DNA of 34,646 bases, taken from the NCBI GenBank assembly GCA_028718375.1, contig JAQULZ010000012.1:1-34646 (forward strand), given 5' to 3'. A program made the translations under genes and the position numbers. The stretch's first letter is position 1; every line of letters starts with the position of its first letter. This DNA is from Victivallaceae bacterium. GTDB lineage: Bacteria > Verrucomicrobiota > Lentisphaeria > Victivallales > Victivallaceae. The notes beneath the pieces are model-generated. The model saw only the letters and a program-made list of their open reading frames with translations, did not search any database and was not told where the DNA came from. This document shows, one piece after another, positions 1 through 8,765 of this stretch.

Positions 1-122
1 CTTTCCTATGGCATGACATGGCTCGTTACCTCACTATGCCCATAGTTCCGTTCCGGGCTGGCGGCTAACCTTTACCCGGGCTGGATTGTCCAGCTTGCAA
101 ATGCCAGCTTTGCTTGGCGCAC
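1..122 (-). other. Possible 5' end of a group II intron (ribozyme domain I start), truncated by window edge
   Basis: Minus strand begins GTGCGCCAAGC... (GUGYG-like 5' end at 122). It is followed by non-coding, hairpin-rich sequence (GCTGGACAATCCAGC; ACTATGGGCATAGT; GTGAGGTAACGAG) with no sustained ORF. Confidence 0.4.
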
Positions 123-150
123 TCATAACTCTCTCCTCCCTGCGGTTTTC

Positions 151-600
151 CTAATCCTTTTCCGCCTCGCAAAAGTGAGTATTAATGTAATTGCACGCCT
201 CCTCGAGCGAAGCGAGGATTTTGGTGCAGTAACGCACCATCCACGGACTGCATTCCTGAAATTCAAAAGGCGAAAAGGCCACGACGAATTTGCCGAGATC
301 ATGAGACGCGTAGAATATTTCCATGCTTGTCCCGATGCTCGGCTTATTGTAGTTGACCAGAACGATGTCCGCCGCGCGGACATCCTGCAAGTCAAATTCG
401 ACGATCTCATTGGCGCTGTCGACCCGGCGGTCGGTAAACTGCCGCCGCATCGGATCCAGAGTCTTGAACTGCGAATCCAGCAGTTTTTTGGCGGTTTCGC
501 GCCATTCGCGGGCGTGACCGGCGTGTTCGTCCATAATCGGACCGCTTAAATAGATGATTTTGGTTTTGTCACAAGTCATAAAAAAGTCATTTCCCTGCAC
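151..600 (-). CDS. Nucleoside 2-deoxyribosyltransferase-like protein
   Basis: IIYLSGPIMDEHAGHAREWRE..., ...VRAADIVLVNYNKPSIGTSMEIFYA pattern typical of nucleoside 2-deoxyribosyltransferase-like proteins; start probably at the internal MTCDKTK. Confidence 0.7.
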   Translation of the reverse strand: MQGNDFFMTCDKTKIIYLSGPIMDEHAGHAREWRETAKKLLDSQFKTLDPMRRQFTDRRVDSANEIVEFDLQDVRAADIVLVNYNKPSIGTSMEIFYASHDLGKFVVAFSPFEFQECSPWMVRYCTKILASLEEACNYINTHFCEAEKD

Positions 601-716
601 TGACGGCTTATACTATATTATTATGGTTTGGACGTTAATGCAAGCGGAATTGACCGAATCTTCGCAAATAAGCGTAACCGAAAGCAAGCGGGAAAACCGC
701 GGAAGGAGGAAATAGA

Positions 717-959
717 TCAGAAATTCAGGAAGTCTTTTCCTGAATAAGCCCCGGTATATTTCGCAACCCAGCTCTGAACTATGGGTTCCAGAATAAAATC
801 TTCCAACTCGCCGGTCTGAGGCAGAGGTTTGTTGCAAAACGGGCAGTTGCGGAAAATTTCGATATCCGCGTACATCAGATGCTCATTGCAGTTCGGGCAG
901 ACCAGCACCCGGGTATTGGTATCTTCGTTTTTCCTGAATTCATATTGCATATCAGTCAC
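717..959 (-). CDS. Small zinc-ribbon protein
   Basis: Two CxxC knuckles (CPNCNEHL, CPFCNKPL) in an 80-aa ORF. Confidence 0.55.
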   Translation of the reverse strand: MTDMQYEFRKNEDTNTRVLVCPNCNEHLMYADIEIFRNCPFCNKPLPQTGELEDFILEPIVQSWVAKYTGAYSGKDFLNF

Positions 960-1136
960 CTGATAGTTATATTTCTACTAATAGTATACACTCTGAAACC
1001 GAAAAATAAACCGCCGAAACTGATATTTTACGACATAAATTGGAAACTCAAGTGGACAAATGAGCCTAACCGTCATATAATAGTACCGTCCCGATTTTAA
1101 CTGATTGCAACAGGAATTACCCAGTATATTAGCAAG

Positions 1137-2012
1137 ATGCAGCAACGTCCGAAATTACCGCCTTGGATTAGGGTAAAAGTGAATTGCGGCAAGAACCGCA
1201 GCGCTGTGGCGCACCTCCTGGACGAACTCCGGCTGCATTCCGTCTGCGCCAGCGCCCAATGTCCCAATTTAGGCGAGTGCTGGCATCGCGGTACCGCCGC
1301 CTTCATGATTCTCGGCGACGAGTGTACCCGCAACTGCAAATTCTGCGCGGTCAGGCATAATCCGCATCCCGCTCCCCCCGATCCGGCGGAAGTGCCGAAT
1401 CTGATTGAAGCGGTCGAACGCCTGCAGCTTAAATATGTCGTCGTCACCTGCGTCACCCGGGACGACCTGCCGGACGGCGGCGCCGGGCAGTTCGCGGCGG
1501 TAATCGACGCTCTCCGCCGGGAAGTTCCCGGGACGGAAATCGAGGTGTTGACTTCCGATTTCAACGGCAATATCAGGGCTCTGAAAACCGTGCTCGACGC
1601 GCGCCCGACCGTCTTTAACCATAACGTCGAAACCGTCCGGCGTCTGGCGGAACCGATCCGCGGCAAGGCTACCTATGACCGATCGCTCGAAGTGCTCGGC
1701 CGGGCTTTTGAATTGACTGAAGGTTCGATCCCGGTGAAATCCGGACTTATGGTCGGTTTGGGGGAAAAGGATGAGGAAGTACATGAGACCATCCGGGAAT
1801 TACGGGAGCGTAAAGTGAGTATATTGACTATCGGCCAGTATCTGCCGCCTTCCGCTGCCCATTGGCCGCTGGACCGCTACGTCGAGCCGGAAAAATTTGC
1901 GGAATGGGGAAAATTCGCCCGGGAAACCGGTTTCGATTTCGTCGCCAGCGCACCGTTGGTTCGCAGTTCATATCACGCGGAAGAACTGTTTTCCGCAACA
2001 AATAAGGGGTGA
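1137..2012 (+). CDS. lipA: Lipoyl synthase (radical SAM)
   Basis: CASAQCPNLGECW and CTRNCKFCAV cysteine motifs; FNHNVETV; KSGLMVGLGE; LTIGQYLPPS. Confidence 0.95.
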   Translation: MQQRPKLPPWIRVKVNCGKNRSAVAHLLDELRLHSVCASAQCPNLGECWHRGTAAFMILGDECTRNCKFCAVRHNPHPAPPDPAEVPNLIEAVERLQLKYVVVTCVTRDDLPDGGAGQFAAVIDALRREVPGTEIEVLTSDFNGNIRALKTVLDARPTVFNHNVETVRRLAEPIRGKATYDRSLEVLGRAFELTEGSIPVKSGLMVGLGEKDEEVHETIRELRERKVSILTIGQYLPPSAAHWPLDRYVEPEKFAEWGKFARETGFDFVASAPLVRSSYHAEELFSATNKG

Positions 2013-2021
2013 ACTTCAAAA

Positions 2022-3596
2022 ATGGAAATCGTTCTGTTAATCTTATTGTCGGTGATACTTGCGATCGTTATTGTTATCCTGAGGACCAAGCTGATCGTAA
2101 CCCGGCGCATTTCCGCCAGCCTGGTTAAGGGCATTACCAAGGAACGCAATGCGACTGCGGATATTCTGGGTTTGTCCCGGCGGATTATTGCTTCCCAAAG
2201 CAAGGAAAAAGAATTTCTGCCTTACTTCATCAAGTATACCATCCGGTCGTTGAAAGCCAGCGGCGGAGCGATATTACTGTGCGGGAAGGACGATTATTTT
2301 TACGGCTGTGCGGTCGCCGGCACTTTCCCCCCGCTGAAGGAAGTGGGACCGCAGATCGAAAGTCAGCTGCTGGCCCATGAAAAACGCCACACTGAATTTA
2401 TCCGCGGGTTCAAAACGAAATTTATGGCGAATGAACTCGCCCAACTTTGCGATGCCAAAGGTTTCGTCTTTTTCCATCATGACGCGCCGGAATCCTTTCC
2501 GAAAACCTTCATCAACGAAGCCCCGCTTTCCCTGATCGCCCCGATCAAACTCGATGATAAAATCTACGGCTGCATCATCGTCACTTCGAAGGATGACTTT
2601 GATTCCCACCGTTTATCCCGCAACGACGGGCTGTATCTGATCCGCCTGGCGGAAATAGCGGCGCTGTGTATTGAGGTCATTAAGGATTTCAGGAAACGGC
2701 AGGAATATGAACAGCAGCTCCAGGCAGCCAGGGAAGAAGGCATGACCCAGGTATCTTCCGGAATCATTCACAATATCGGTAACGCCATCACGATTGCCAA
2801 ACTTGCCGTCAACAGCCTGATCGAAAGTTTTAACCTCAAATCCGAAGACCGCCCGGAAAATCTGATGCTGGATACGATTCTGCCGCGGCTGGAACAGGCG
2901 CTTGCCAAGGGTAACCTGACTGAATTTCTCCGAGATGATCCTCAGGGCAAGGAATATTTGCCGGCGCTGAAGGAACTGCTCGGTCATATCAGGGTTACCA
3001 ACAACGAAGCCATGATGATGCTCAAGTCATTGTCCGACAAGTTGTTTCATATCAGCGAGATTATCGAATTACAGCAGCGTTTCGTGGGCGAGCTGGGCAC
3101 TGAAAACATGACCCGGCTAAGCAAGGTTGTCACCGCCTCGGTAACTATTTTTGACGAATCATTCAATAAGCGCGGCTATAAAATCAATACCGATCTGGAT
3201 GAGAAGGTTCCCGAGGTTCTGGTCGATCCGTCCATGCTGACTCAGGTATTCATTAACCTTATCAAAAACGCCATCGAGGCGATGGAGGCGGAGAATGACC
3301 CCAAGAAAAAGTATGCCCTGAATATCAGTTTGAAATCCGCGCAGCGGGGCGATAAGAACTATGCTGCCGTGACGGTCGATGACAACGGTCCCGGCATTCC
3401 GGACGAAATCAAGGAGAAAATGTTCAACTTCGGGTTTTCCACCAAAATGGAAAAGAACAGCAGCAGCCGCGGCATCGGGCTGCATTTCTGTGTAGACTGT
3501 CTCAAAAAATACGGCGGGTTCATCGAAGCGAACACCGAAGTCGGAAAGGGCTCGAGTTTTATCGTTTATCTGCCGGTCTCCGGACAGAGCTTATAG
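2022..3596 (+). CDS. Sensor histidine kinase with GAF-like N-terminal region
   Basis: H-box-like SSGIIHNIGNAI, N-box LINLIKNAIEAM, G1 VDDNGPGIP, G2 SRGIGLHFC. Confidence 0.88.
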   Translation: MEIVLLILLSVILAIVIVILRTKLIVTRRISASLVKGITKERNATADILGLSRRIIASQSKEKEFLPYFIKYTIRSLKASGGAILLCGKDDYFYGCAVAGTFPPLKEVGPQIESQLLAHEKRHTEFIRGFKTKFMANELAQLCDAKGFVFFHHDAPESFPKTFINEAPLSLIAPIKLDDKIYGCIIVTSKDDFDSHRLSRNDGLYLIRLAEIAALCIEVIKDFRKRQEYEQQLQAAREEGMTQVSSGIIHNIGNAITIAKLAVNSLIESFNLKSEDRPENLMLDTILPRLEQALAKGNLTEFLRDDPQGKEYLPALKELLGHIRVTNNEAMMMLKSLSDKLFHISEIIELQQRFVGELGTENMTRLSKVVTASVTIFDESFNKRGYKINTDLDEKVPEVLVDPSMLTQVFINLIKNAIEAMEAENDPKKKYALNISLKSAQRGDKNYAAVTVDDNGPGIPDEIKEKMFNFGFSTKMEKNSSSRGIGLHFCVDCLKKYGGFIEANTEVGKGSSFIVYLPVSGQSL

Positions 3597-3619
3597 AGAG
3601 GCCTGCATCACAGCTTCCG

Positions 3620-4735
3620 CTATTGGCCGAGGTCGTTTTCCCGGTTGGCTGTTTCCAGGCAATTGTCGACTTTCTGAACCAATGATTTCACGGTCTGGTC
3701 GGAATCATATTTCTTCTGCAATTGCCGCACATCGGAACGGATTCCATTGATGATCGCCACCAGATTGCGCGTCCTGGTGGAAGCAGAATCCTTTTTCGCC
3801 TTGATCGAGGCGTTTTCCAATCCCTCAAGCGAGGTCATCACCAGCAGATTAAGCAGCTTATACCATTCCGGGTCGGTCTGGGGCCGGGCGTCGCAAATCC
3901 CGATTATCACCGAAAAATCATTACTTTTAAGCGGAATGACATAAACCTCGTCAATATTGTTCCGGACGGCGTTGCTTCCCTGTAACCGTTTGGAATTCCT
4001 GGCAAAAAAGTCGGCCGCGAAGTCATCTTCAACCCCTTTTACCGCCTGCAATATCCATTTCCCCTGACTTTCATTCCATTCCGCCGCCATGCCCTTCGGC
4101 GCATTCAGGAAAAAAAGGAAAGAATTAAGCGTAGCCAGGTAAGGATTGTCTGCCGTGTTGGCGTTATGTCTCGCGGTACGCATACAGACCAGCGTTTTTT
4201 CGAGCCAGGCGCGCCGCAGCCGTTCAAGGCATTCGGCGTTCCATTTGGCGGTCAGCGACAGGGCGAGCTGGAAGATTTCTTCGGCCTGGAACGGTTTTTT
4301 GATATAAAGCAGTTTTTCCGGCATGCCTACTTCCTCGGCAATGGTACTCTGATTATGATCGGCATAAGCGGTCATGATTACGATCTCAATATTCTTATCT
4401 ATTTCCCGGATCTTTTTGGCGGTAGTGAGACCGTCCCAACCCGGCGGCATGCGCATGTCCGTGAACATGACGGCGTAAGGAGCTTTGTTGTTGAGCGCCG
4501 CCTTCACCATTTCGAAGGCTTCTTCTCCCTGGCCCGCAGTATCGATGTCATAGCGGGGTGCAGTTCTCAAGGGTGGATTCTGCTTTTCCGGTTCGATTCC
4601 CATCAGCCGGGCGCGCATACTTTGGACCAGCGAACTCGTTTTGTTTGGTTGACCGCTGTTGACCAGTAACTTCCCCAGTTGTTCACGCAGGTCTTCCTGA
4701 TCGTCTACAATTAGAATCCTGTTATTTTTAACCAT
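3620..4735 (-). CDS. Response regulator (REC with insertion, C-terminal GAF-like region, no recognisable DNA-binding domain)
   Basis: ILIVDDQEDLREQ, FTDMRMPPGWDG, IVIMTAYAD, YIKKPFQAEEI REC motifs; convergent with the adjacent histidine kinase. Confidence 0.82.
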   Translation of the reverse strand: MVKNNRILIVDDQEDLREQLGKLLVNSGQPNKTSSLVQSMRARLMGIEPEKQNPPLRTAPRYDIDTAGQGEEAFEMVKAALNNKAPYAVMFTDMRMPPGWDGLTTAKKIREIDKNIEIVIMTAYADHNQSTIAEEVGMPEKLLYIKKPFQAEEIFQLALSLTAKWNAECLERLRRAWLEKTLVCMRTARHNANTADNPYLATLNSFLFFLNAPKGMAAEWNESQGKWILQAVKGVEDDFAADFFARNSKRLQGSNAVRNNIDEVYVIPLKSNDFSVIIGICDARPQTDPEWYKLLNLLVMTSLEGLENASIKAKKDSASTRTRNLVAIINGIRSDVRQLQKKYDSDQTVKSLVQKVDNCLETANRENDLGQ

Positions 4736-4845
4736 ATCTCGCTAATCCGAATTTACCGGTGTCGGCTGTACCAAAGCATCAGACCATTTCAGAAGATACA
4801 CCTTATGGCTGAAAGTATCAAGAGTCCGGGAAGAAAAATTACCGT

Positions 4846-4892
4846 AAAAACACCCGCAGTGATGATTAGTCAATTCAGCCGCGGGCGTTTTA
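4846..4892 (-). terminator. Possible intrinsic terminator of lpdA
   Basis: Minus strand AAAACGCCCGC...GCGGGTGTTTTT stem with T-tract directly after the lpdA stop; the loop is large. Confidence 0.4.
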
Positions 4893-4898
4893 ATGGAT

Positions 4899-6299
4899 TT
4901 ATTTACCCTGCTTACGGATGGGGATATGGGCGCACTCCCCGTGGACGGCGTGAGCGGCTTCCATCATGGCTTCGCCGAGGGTCGGATGGGCATGGACAGC
5001 CCGGCCGAGTTCCCGGGCGGTGATTTCGAGCCGCATTGCCGGGACCGCTTCGGCAATAAGGTCAGTAGCGTGCGTGCCGACGATATGAACTCCCAGTACC
5101 TGATCCGTTTTACGGTCGGCAATGATTTTGACCATACCGCCGGTTTCTTCAACGGCCATTGCCTTGCCTAATGCCGCGAACGGGAATTTACCGGCGGTAT
5201 AATCGATATTTTGTGCTTTGCACTGTTCTTCGCTCAGGCCGACGGTACCGATTTCGGGATGAGTGAAAATACACCCCGGTACCAGGTCGTAACTGAAAGC
5301 GGTACGGCGGCCGCAAATGTTGTTCACGGCGCAAACCCCCATCGCACTGGCCAGATGGGCCAGCCAGATTCTGCCGGCGATGTCACCGATGGCGTAAATA
5401 TTGGGAACATTGGTCTTGCAGTGTTCATTGACCGGAATCCAGCCGCGGTCATCGGTTTTCACTCCGGCGGCGGGCAGATTCAAAGCGGCGGAAACCGCTT
5501 TGCGGCCGACGGAAACCAGCAGATAATCGGCCTGCAAAGTCTGGCCGCCGACCTTGCCGCTGACGCCGTGGGCAGTCGCTTTTATATCGGACATCGGCGT
5601 TCCGGTCAGAATCTCAATGCCGAGTTTTTTCATGGCGGCGGCGGTGACGCGGGCGATTTCCCGGTCGACCAGCGGCAGAGCCTGCGGCAGCATTTCGACC
5701 ACGGTAACTTTGGTGCCGAGTTCGGCGAACAGACAGGCGAATTCGCAGCCGATCACTCCGCCGCCCAGAATAAGCAGGCTTTCGGGTATTTTTTCAATAG
5801 CCAGCAGTTCGGTCGAAGTCAGCACTCGCGGGGACTCGGGGATGAATCCGGGCACTAAAGATTCCGAACCGCTGGCGATGATGAAATTGTCCGCGGTGAT
5901 TTTCGCGCCGTTGTCTTCCCCGCCGCTGACGACCACGCTTTTCCGGTCGAGAAAAGCGGCGGCGCCGTTAAACGTTCTGACTCCGGCGGCTTTCAGTAAA
6001 CCGGCGATGCCCTGGCGCAGCTTGGCGACGACTTGGTCTTTGCGGAGCTGCATCCGATTCCAGTCAGGAGTTATTTCGCCGCTGATGTCAATGCCGAAAT
6101 CGGCCGCGCGGCGCGCCTGACGGAGCACTTCCACGCTCGCGATTAAAGTTTTGGTCGGGATACAGCCGGTATTCAGGCAGGTGCCGCCGAAATACGCTTT
6201 TTCAATCAAGGCTACATTCAGGCCTTTTTGGCCGGCATGAATGGCCGCGACATAGCCTCCGGGTCCGGCGCCGATAACGCACAAATCGAATTTTTCCAT
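4899..6299 (-). CDS. lpdA: Dihydrolipoyl dehydrogenase
   Basis: FDLCVIGAGPGGYVAAIHAGQKGL, GGTCLNTGCIPTK redox motif, YAIGDIAG, HAHPTLGEAMMEAAH; start taken at MEKFDLC rather than the longer ORF start. Confidence 0.94.
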   Translation of the reverse strand: MEKFDLCVIGAGPGGYVAAIHAGQKGLNVALIEKAYFGGTCLNTGCIPTKTLIASVEVLRQARRAADFGIDISGEITPDWNRMQLRKDQVVAKLRQGIAGLLKAAGVRTFNGAAAFLDRKSVVVSGGEDNGAKITADNFIIASGSESLVPGFIPESPRVLTSTELLAIEKIPESLLILGGGVIGCEFACLFAELGTKVTVVEMLPQALPLVDREIARVTAAAMKKLGIEILTGTPMSDIKATAHGVSGKVGGQTLQADYLLVSVGRKAVSAALNLPAAGVKTDDRGWIPVNEHCKTNVPNIYAIGDIAGRIWLAHLASAMGVCAVNNICGRRTAFSYDLVPGCIFTHPEIGTVGLSEEQCKAQNIDYTAGKFPFAALGKAMAVEETGGMVKIIADRKTDQVLGVHIVGTHATDLIAEAVPAMRLEITARELGRAVHAHPTLGEAMMEAAHAVHGECAHIPIRKQGK

Positions 6300-6797
6300 T
6301 TTGCATTCCTTCGCTGCAGGTTTTATCATAAGACCGGTTGCGGGAAAACCTGTTTCCCGCTCCGGAAACCTTCGAACCCTTCCTACATTAGTCCGATTTG
6401 CCGAAGATACAAGCTTCCGTCAAAAGTTGCATGAAAAAAATGAAAAGTAAAAAACATCGCTTTTCGAGAAAGGTATTGATCAACTTATTCTTTTTATGGG
6501 TCTTCACCGAAATTTGTGGGTCAAAGGTAATACCGCGGAACCCCTGCGGCGTCAAGTTTTTTCCGGCATAACGACTTCGCCGCCCCGGCAAGCCGGGGAC
6601 TTATACGGAAAAATACTTGACTCCTTCGGGAACCCGCTGTTCATACCGATTTGCAATCTAAGAGCAAGTAAAAATCGGAATTATTGCGGATGCCGGAAGC
6701 GTTAAAACGAACTGGGCGCTACCGGGGTAGCGACGGTTCGTTTTGACGCAAAACGGCGCCGCAAGAATCCGACCGTACACGGCAGCATGCTTTTGGG

Positions 6798-7058
6798 CTA
6801 GTTCACCAGCAAAAAGAATACTGCGATATACCTATCGCTCATTATTTTTGCCGGCAACTCAGGCTCAAAATCAAAGCTGTTTTTACTAGCTCTTATGCAA
6901 TTCGGTATTAATAACGGAATCAGACGCATTCTGAATTTCTGGAACGTAAAGTCCCAATGCGCATGAGATATGAGATGCATTACCACCGGTCGGCTGTTTT
7001 TCGGCTGCCCGGGGATGTCCTTGCCGCCGGCCGCCAAATATTCCATCGCCGCTGTCAC
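6798..7058 (-). pseudogene. Degenerate N-terminal fragment of a GH38-like alpha-mannosidase
   Basis: Translation VVMHLISHAHWD--FTFQKFRMRLIPLL resembles the GH38 N-terminus (HLISHTHWDREWYLPFEQFRMRL) with the REWY segment missing; the rest is degenerate. Confidence 0.5.
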
Positions 7059-7125
7059 TTTTTCGTGCTCTATAACGATTAAGTTAATAATTGAGCCTGA
7101 CTCCGGCTATCATTACAGTAATTAG

Positions 7126-7218
7126 TGTAGTGTCTCTTAAGTTCTATCGCATAGGTTTTCTCATTTAACGAGGCTATATGCAATAGTTTCCACTTAACAT
7201 ATTTTGAGAGACACTACA
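7126..7218. mobile_element. MITE-like non-autonomous element, 93 bp
   Basis: Terminal inverted repeats TGTAGTGTCTCT / AGAGACACTACA, inner imperfect IR CTATCGCATAG / CTATATGCAATAG, flanked by direct TTAG (7122-7125 and 7219-7222); non-coding. Confidence 0.65.
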
Positions 7219-7242
7219 TTAGATAATTTTTCAGTAAACTTG

Positions 7243-7270
7243 TTGACAATATTCAAATGTACACTATAAT
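7243..7270 (+). promoter_or_regulatory. Consensus sigma70-type promoter of the DegT gene
   Basis: TTGACA (7243-7248), 16-nt spacer, TATAAT (7265-7270), about 45 bp upstream of ATG 7315. Confidence 0.7.
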
Positions 7271-7314
7271 TATAATATTGAATACGAAAACGTTTAAGAA
7301 AGCTGAGGTGACTT

Positions 7315-8538
7315 ATGGGAATTGACTGGCCCTATGAATTTCCCGGTGTCTACTGGGTTGGGAAAGAGGAAGAAGAAGCCGTTCTGGAGGTATTGAGAAA
7401 CGGCTCGATGTTCAGGTATTACGGATTGAAGAAGCCGTTTTATGTTGATAGGTTCGAGGAGTCCGCGAGAAATTTTTACGGCGTTAACTATGCGCTTGGC
7501 CTCAACAGCGGAACCGGCGCCTTGATTTGTTCGCTGGCCGCGTTGGGAATAGGGCCGGGGTGTGAAGTTGTTATCCCGTCTTTTTTATGGGTTGCCACGG
7601 TCGGCGCGGTGGTGCAGTGCGGGGCGATTCCGGTGATTTGTGAGGTCAACGACAGTTTTAATATCGACCCGGAGGATTTGGAAAGGAAAATAACCGCTAA
7701 AACCAAACTTATTGTTCCGGTTCACATGGCGGGTGCGCCTTGTGAAATGGATAAAATAATGGAAATTGCCGACCGGCACGGAATTCCGGTCCTTGAAGAC
7801 TGCGCCCAATGCAACGGCGGTTCTTTCAAAGGGAAAAAGGTCGGCACCTTCGGCAGGATGGGAATATTCAGTTTGCAGCTCAACAAAAATATAACCTGCG
7901 GAGAAGGCGGACTTATTATTACCGGTGACGAAAGGCTCTACAACCGGGCTTTTTCGGCGCATGACATGGGAATGATAAGAAAGAACGGACGGCTGGCGCT
8001 TCCCGACGATTACGCGGTCATGTGGGGAAACGGGCGCAGAATGAATGAAATGTGCGGGGCGGTGGCGAATGTCCAATTAAGTAAACTTCCCGATATAACG
8101 GGCAAAATGCATTCCTCTAAAAAACGCATTAAGGAAATGCTTCAAGATACGAGAGGGCTTGAATTCAGAAGACTGGCAGATGAAGCCGGGGACAGCGGGC
8201 CTTTTCTGGTAATAATCCTGGAAGATGAAAAAACAACTCTTGCCGCCGTGGAAAAAATGAAAAGGAACGGCTTGCACAACATTTTCAGGATCGCCGATTA
8301 CGGTCTTCATATATACTTTAACATTCCCGCGCTGGTGAATAAAACCCCGCTTTCGCCGTCGGGCAATCCCTGGAATTTATGCGCCAATAAGGATAGTGAT
8401 TATGATTATTCGAAAGGAGCTTGTCCGCAGAGCGATAAACTTTTCAGCCGTTCAATACTGATTCCGGTCCCATCGTGTTTGACCGCGGAGCAGGAAGAGC
8501 GCGCGGCGCAAATAATAAGCGAAGCTGTTAATTTTTGA
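7315..8538 (+). CDS. DegT/DnrJ/EryC1/StrS family PLP-dependent aminotransferase
   Basis: LNSGTGALICSLAALGIGPGCEVVIPSFLWVAT, EDCAQCNGGSFKGKKVGTFG, FSLQLNKNITCGEGG (PLP lysine). Confidence 0.9.
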   Translation: MGIDWPYEFPGVYWVGKEEEEAVLEVLRNGSMFRYYGLKKPFYVDRFEESARNFYGVNYALGLNSGTGALICSLAALGIGPGCEVVIPSFLWVATVGAVVQCGAIPVICEVNDSFNIDPEDLERKITAKTKLIVPVHMAGAPCEMDKIMEIADRHGIPVLEDCAQCNGGSFKGKKVGTFGRMGIFSLQLNKNITCGEGGLIITGDERLYNRAFSAHDMGMIRKNGRLALPDDYAVMWGNGRRMNEMCGAVANVQLSKLPDITGKMHSSKKRIKEMLQDTRGLEFRRLADEAGDSGPFLVIILEDEKTTLAAVEKMKRNGLHNIFRIADYGLHIYFNIPALVNKTPLSPSGNPWNLCANKDSDYDYSKGACPQSDKLFSRSILIPVPSCLTAEQEERAAQIISEAVNF

Positions 8539-8549
8539 AATAGATTAAG

Positions 8550-8739
8550 GCGGGCTCTGCCCGCAACCCAAATGAGGGTTTGCATGGCAACCCGGTCCAG
8601 CCGTTCGGCTGGTTGTGGTCCAACAGCAAAAGCGTTGGCCGCTTGCAGAGCATGCGGAGCGGTCCGGCAGTTCGCGCCGGGAAGCGAGCAGGATAGTTAT
8701 CCTGCGCCCTTTTATGATAGAAGGGTAAAATAAAGACAC
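8550..8739 (+). promoter_or_regulatory. Highly structured leader region upstream of MttB-like gene
   Basis: Serial hairpins: GCGGGC-TCT-GCCCGC (8550-8564); GGGTTTGC..GCAACCC (8576-8593); CCAGCCG-TT-CGGCTGG (8597-8612); CCAAC..GTTGG arm (about 8615-8643); GCAGGATA-GT-TATCCTGC (8688-8705). Confidence 0.55.
8666..8739 (+). repeat. Copy A of inverted leader repeat (shared with 15628-15738)
   Basis: CGGCAGTTCGCGCCGGGAAGCGAGCAGGATAGTTATCCTGC plus CTTTTATGATAGAAGGGTAAAATAAAGACAC; nearly identical blocks occur in inverse orientation at 15738-15628. Confidence 0.85.
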
Positions 8740-8765
8740 TAAATGGAGTAAAATAAGGATTTCTT

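Noticed and set aside
5211-5858. 215-aa ORF antisense to lpdA (also 5554-6120, 20640-21263, 21581-22147, 28551-29138)
   Set aside because: All are shadows of conserved genes on the other strand, with low-complexity composition and no recognisable domains.
6699-6749. Integron attC site
   Set aside because: The hairpin ends do not fit the RYYYAAC/GTTRRRY core-site pairing, and no integrase or cassette array is visible.
8545-8739. 64-aa minus-strand ORF in the DegT-MttB intergenic region
   Set aside because: Falls entirely within the structured, repeated leader; composition and hairpins argue for non-coding sequence.
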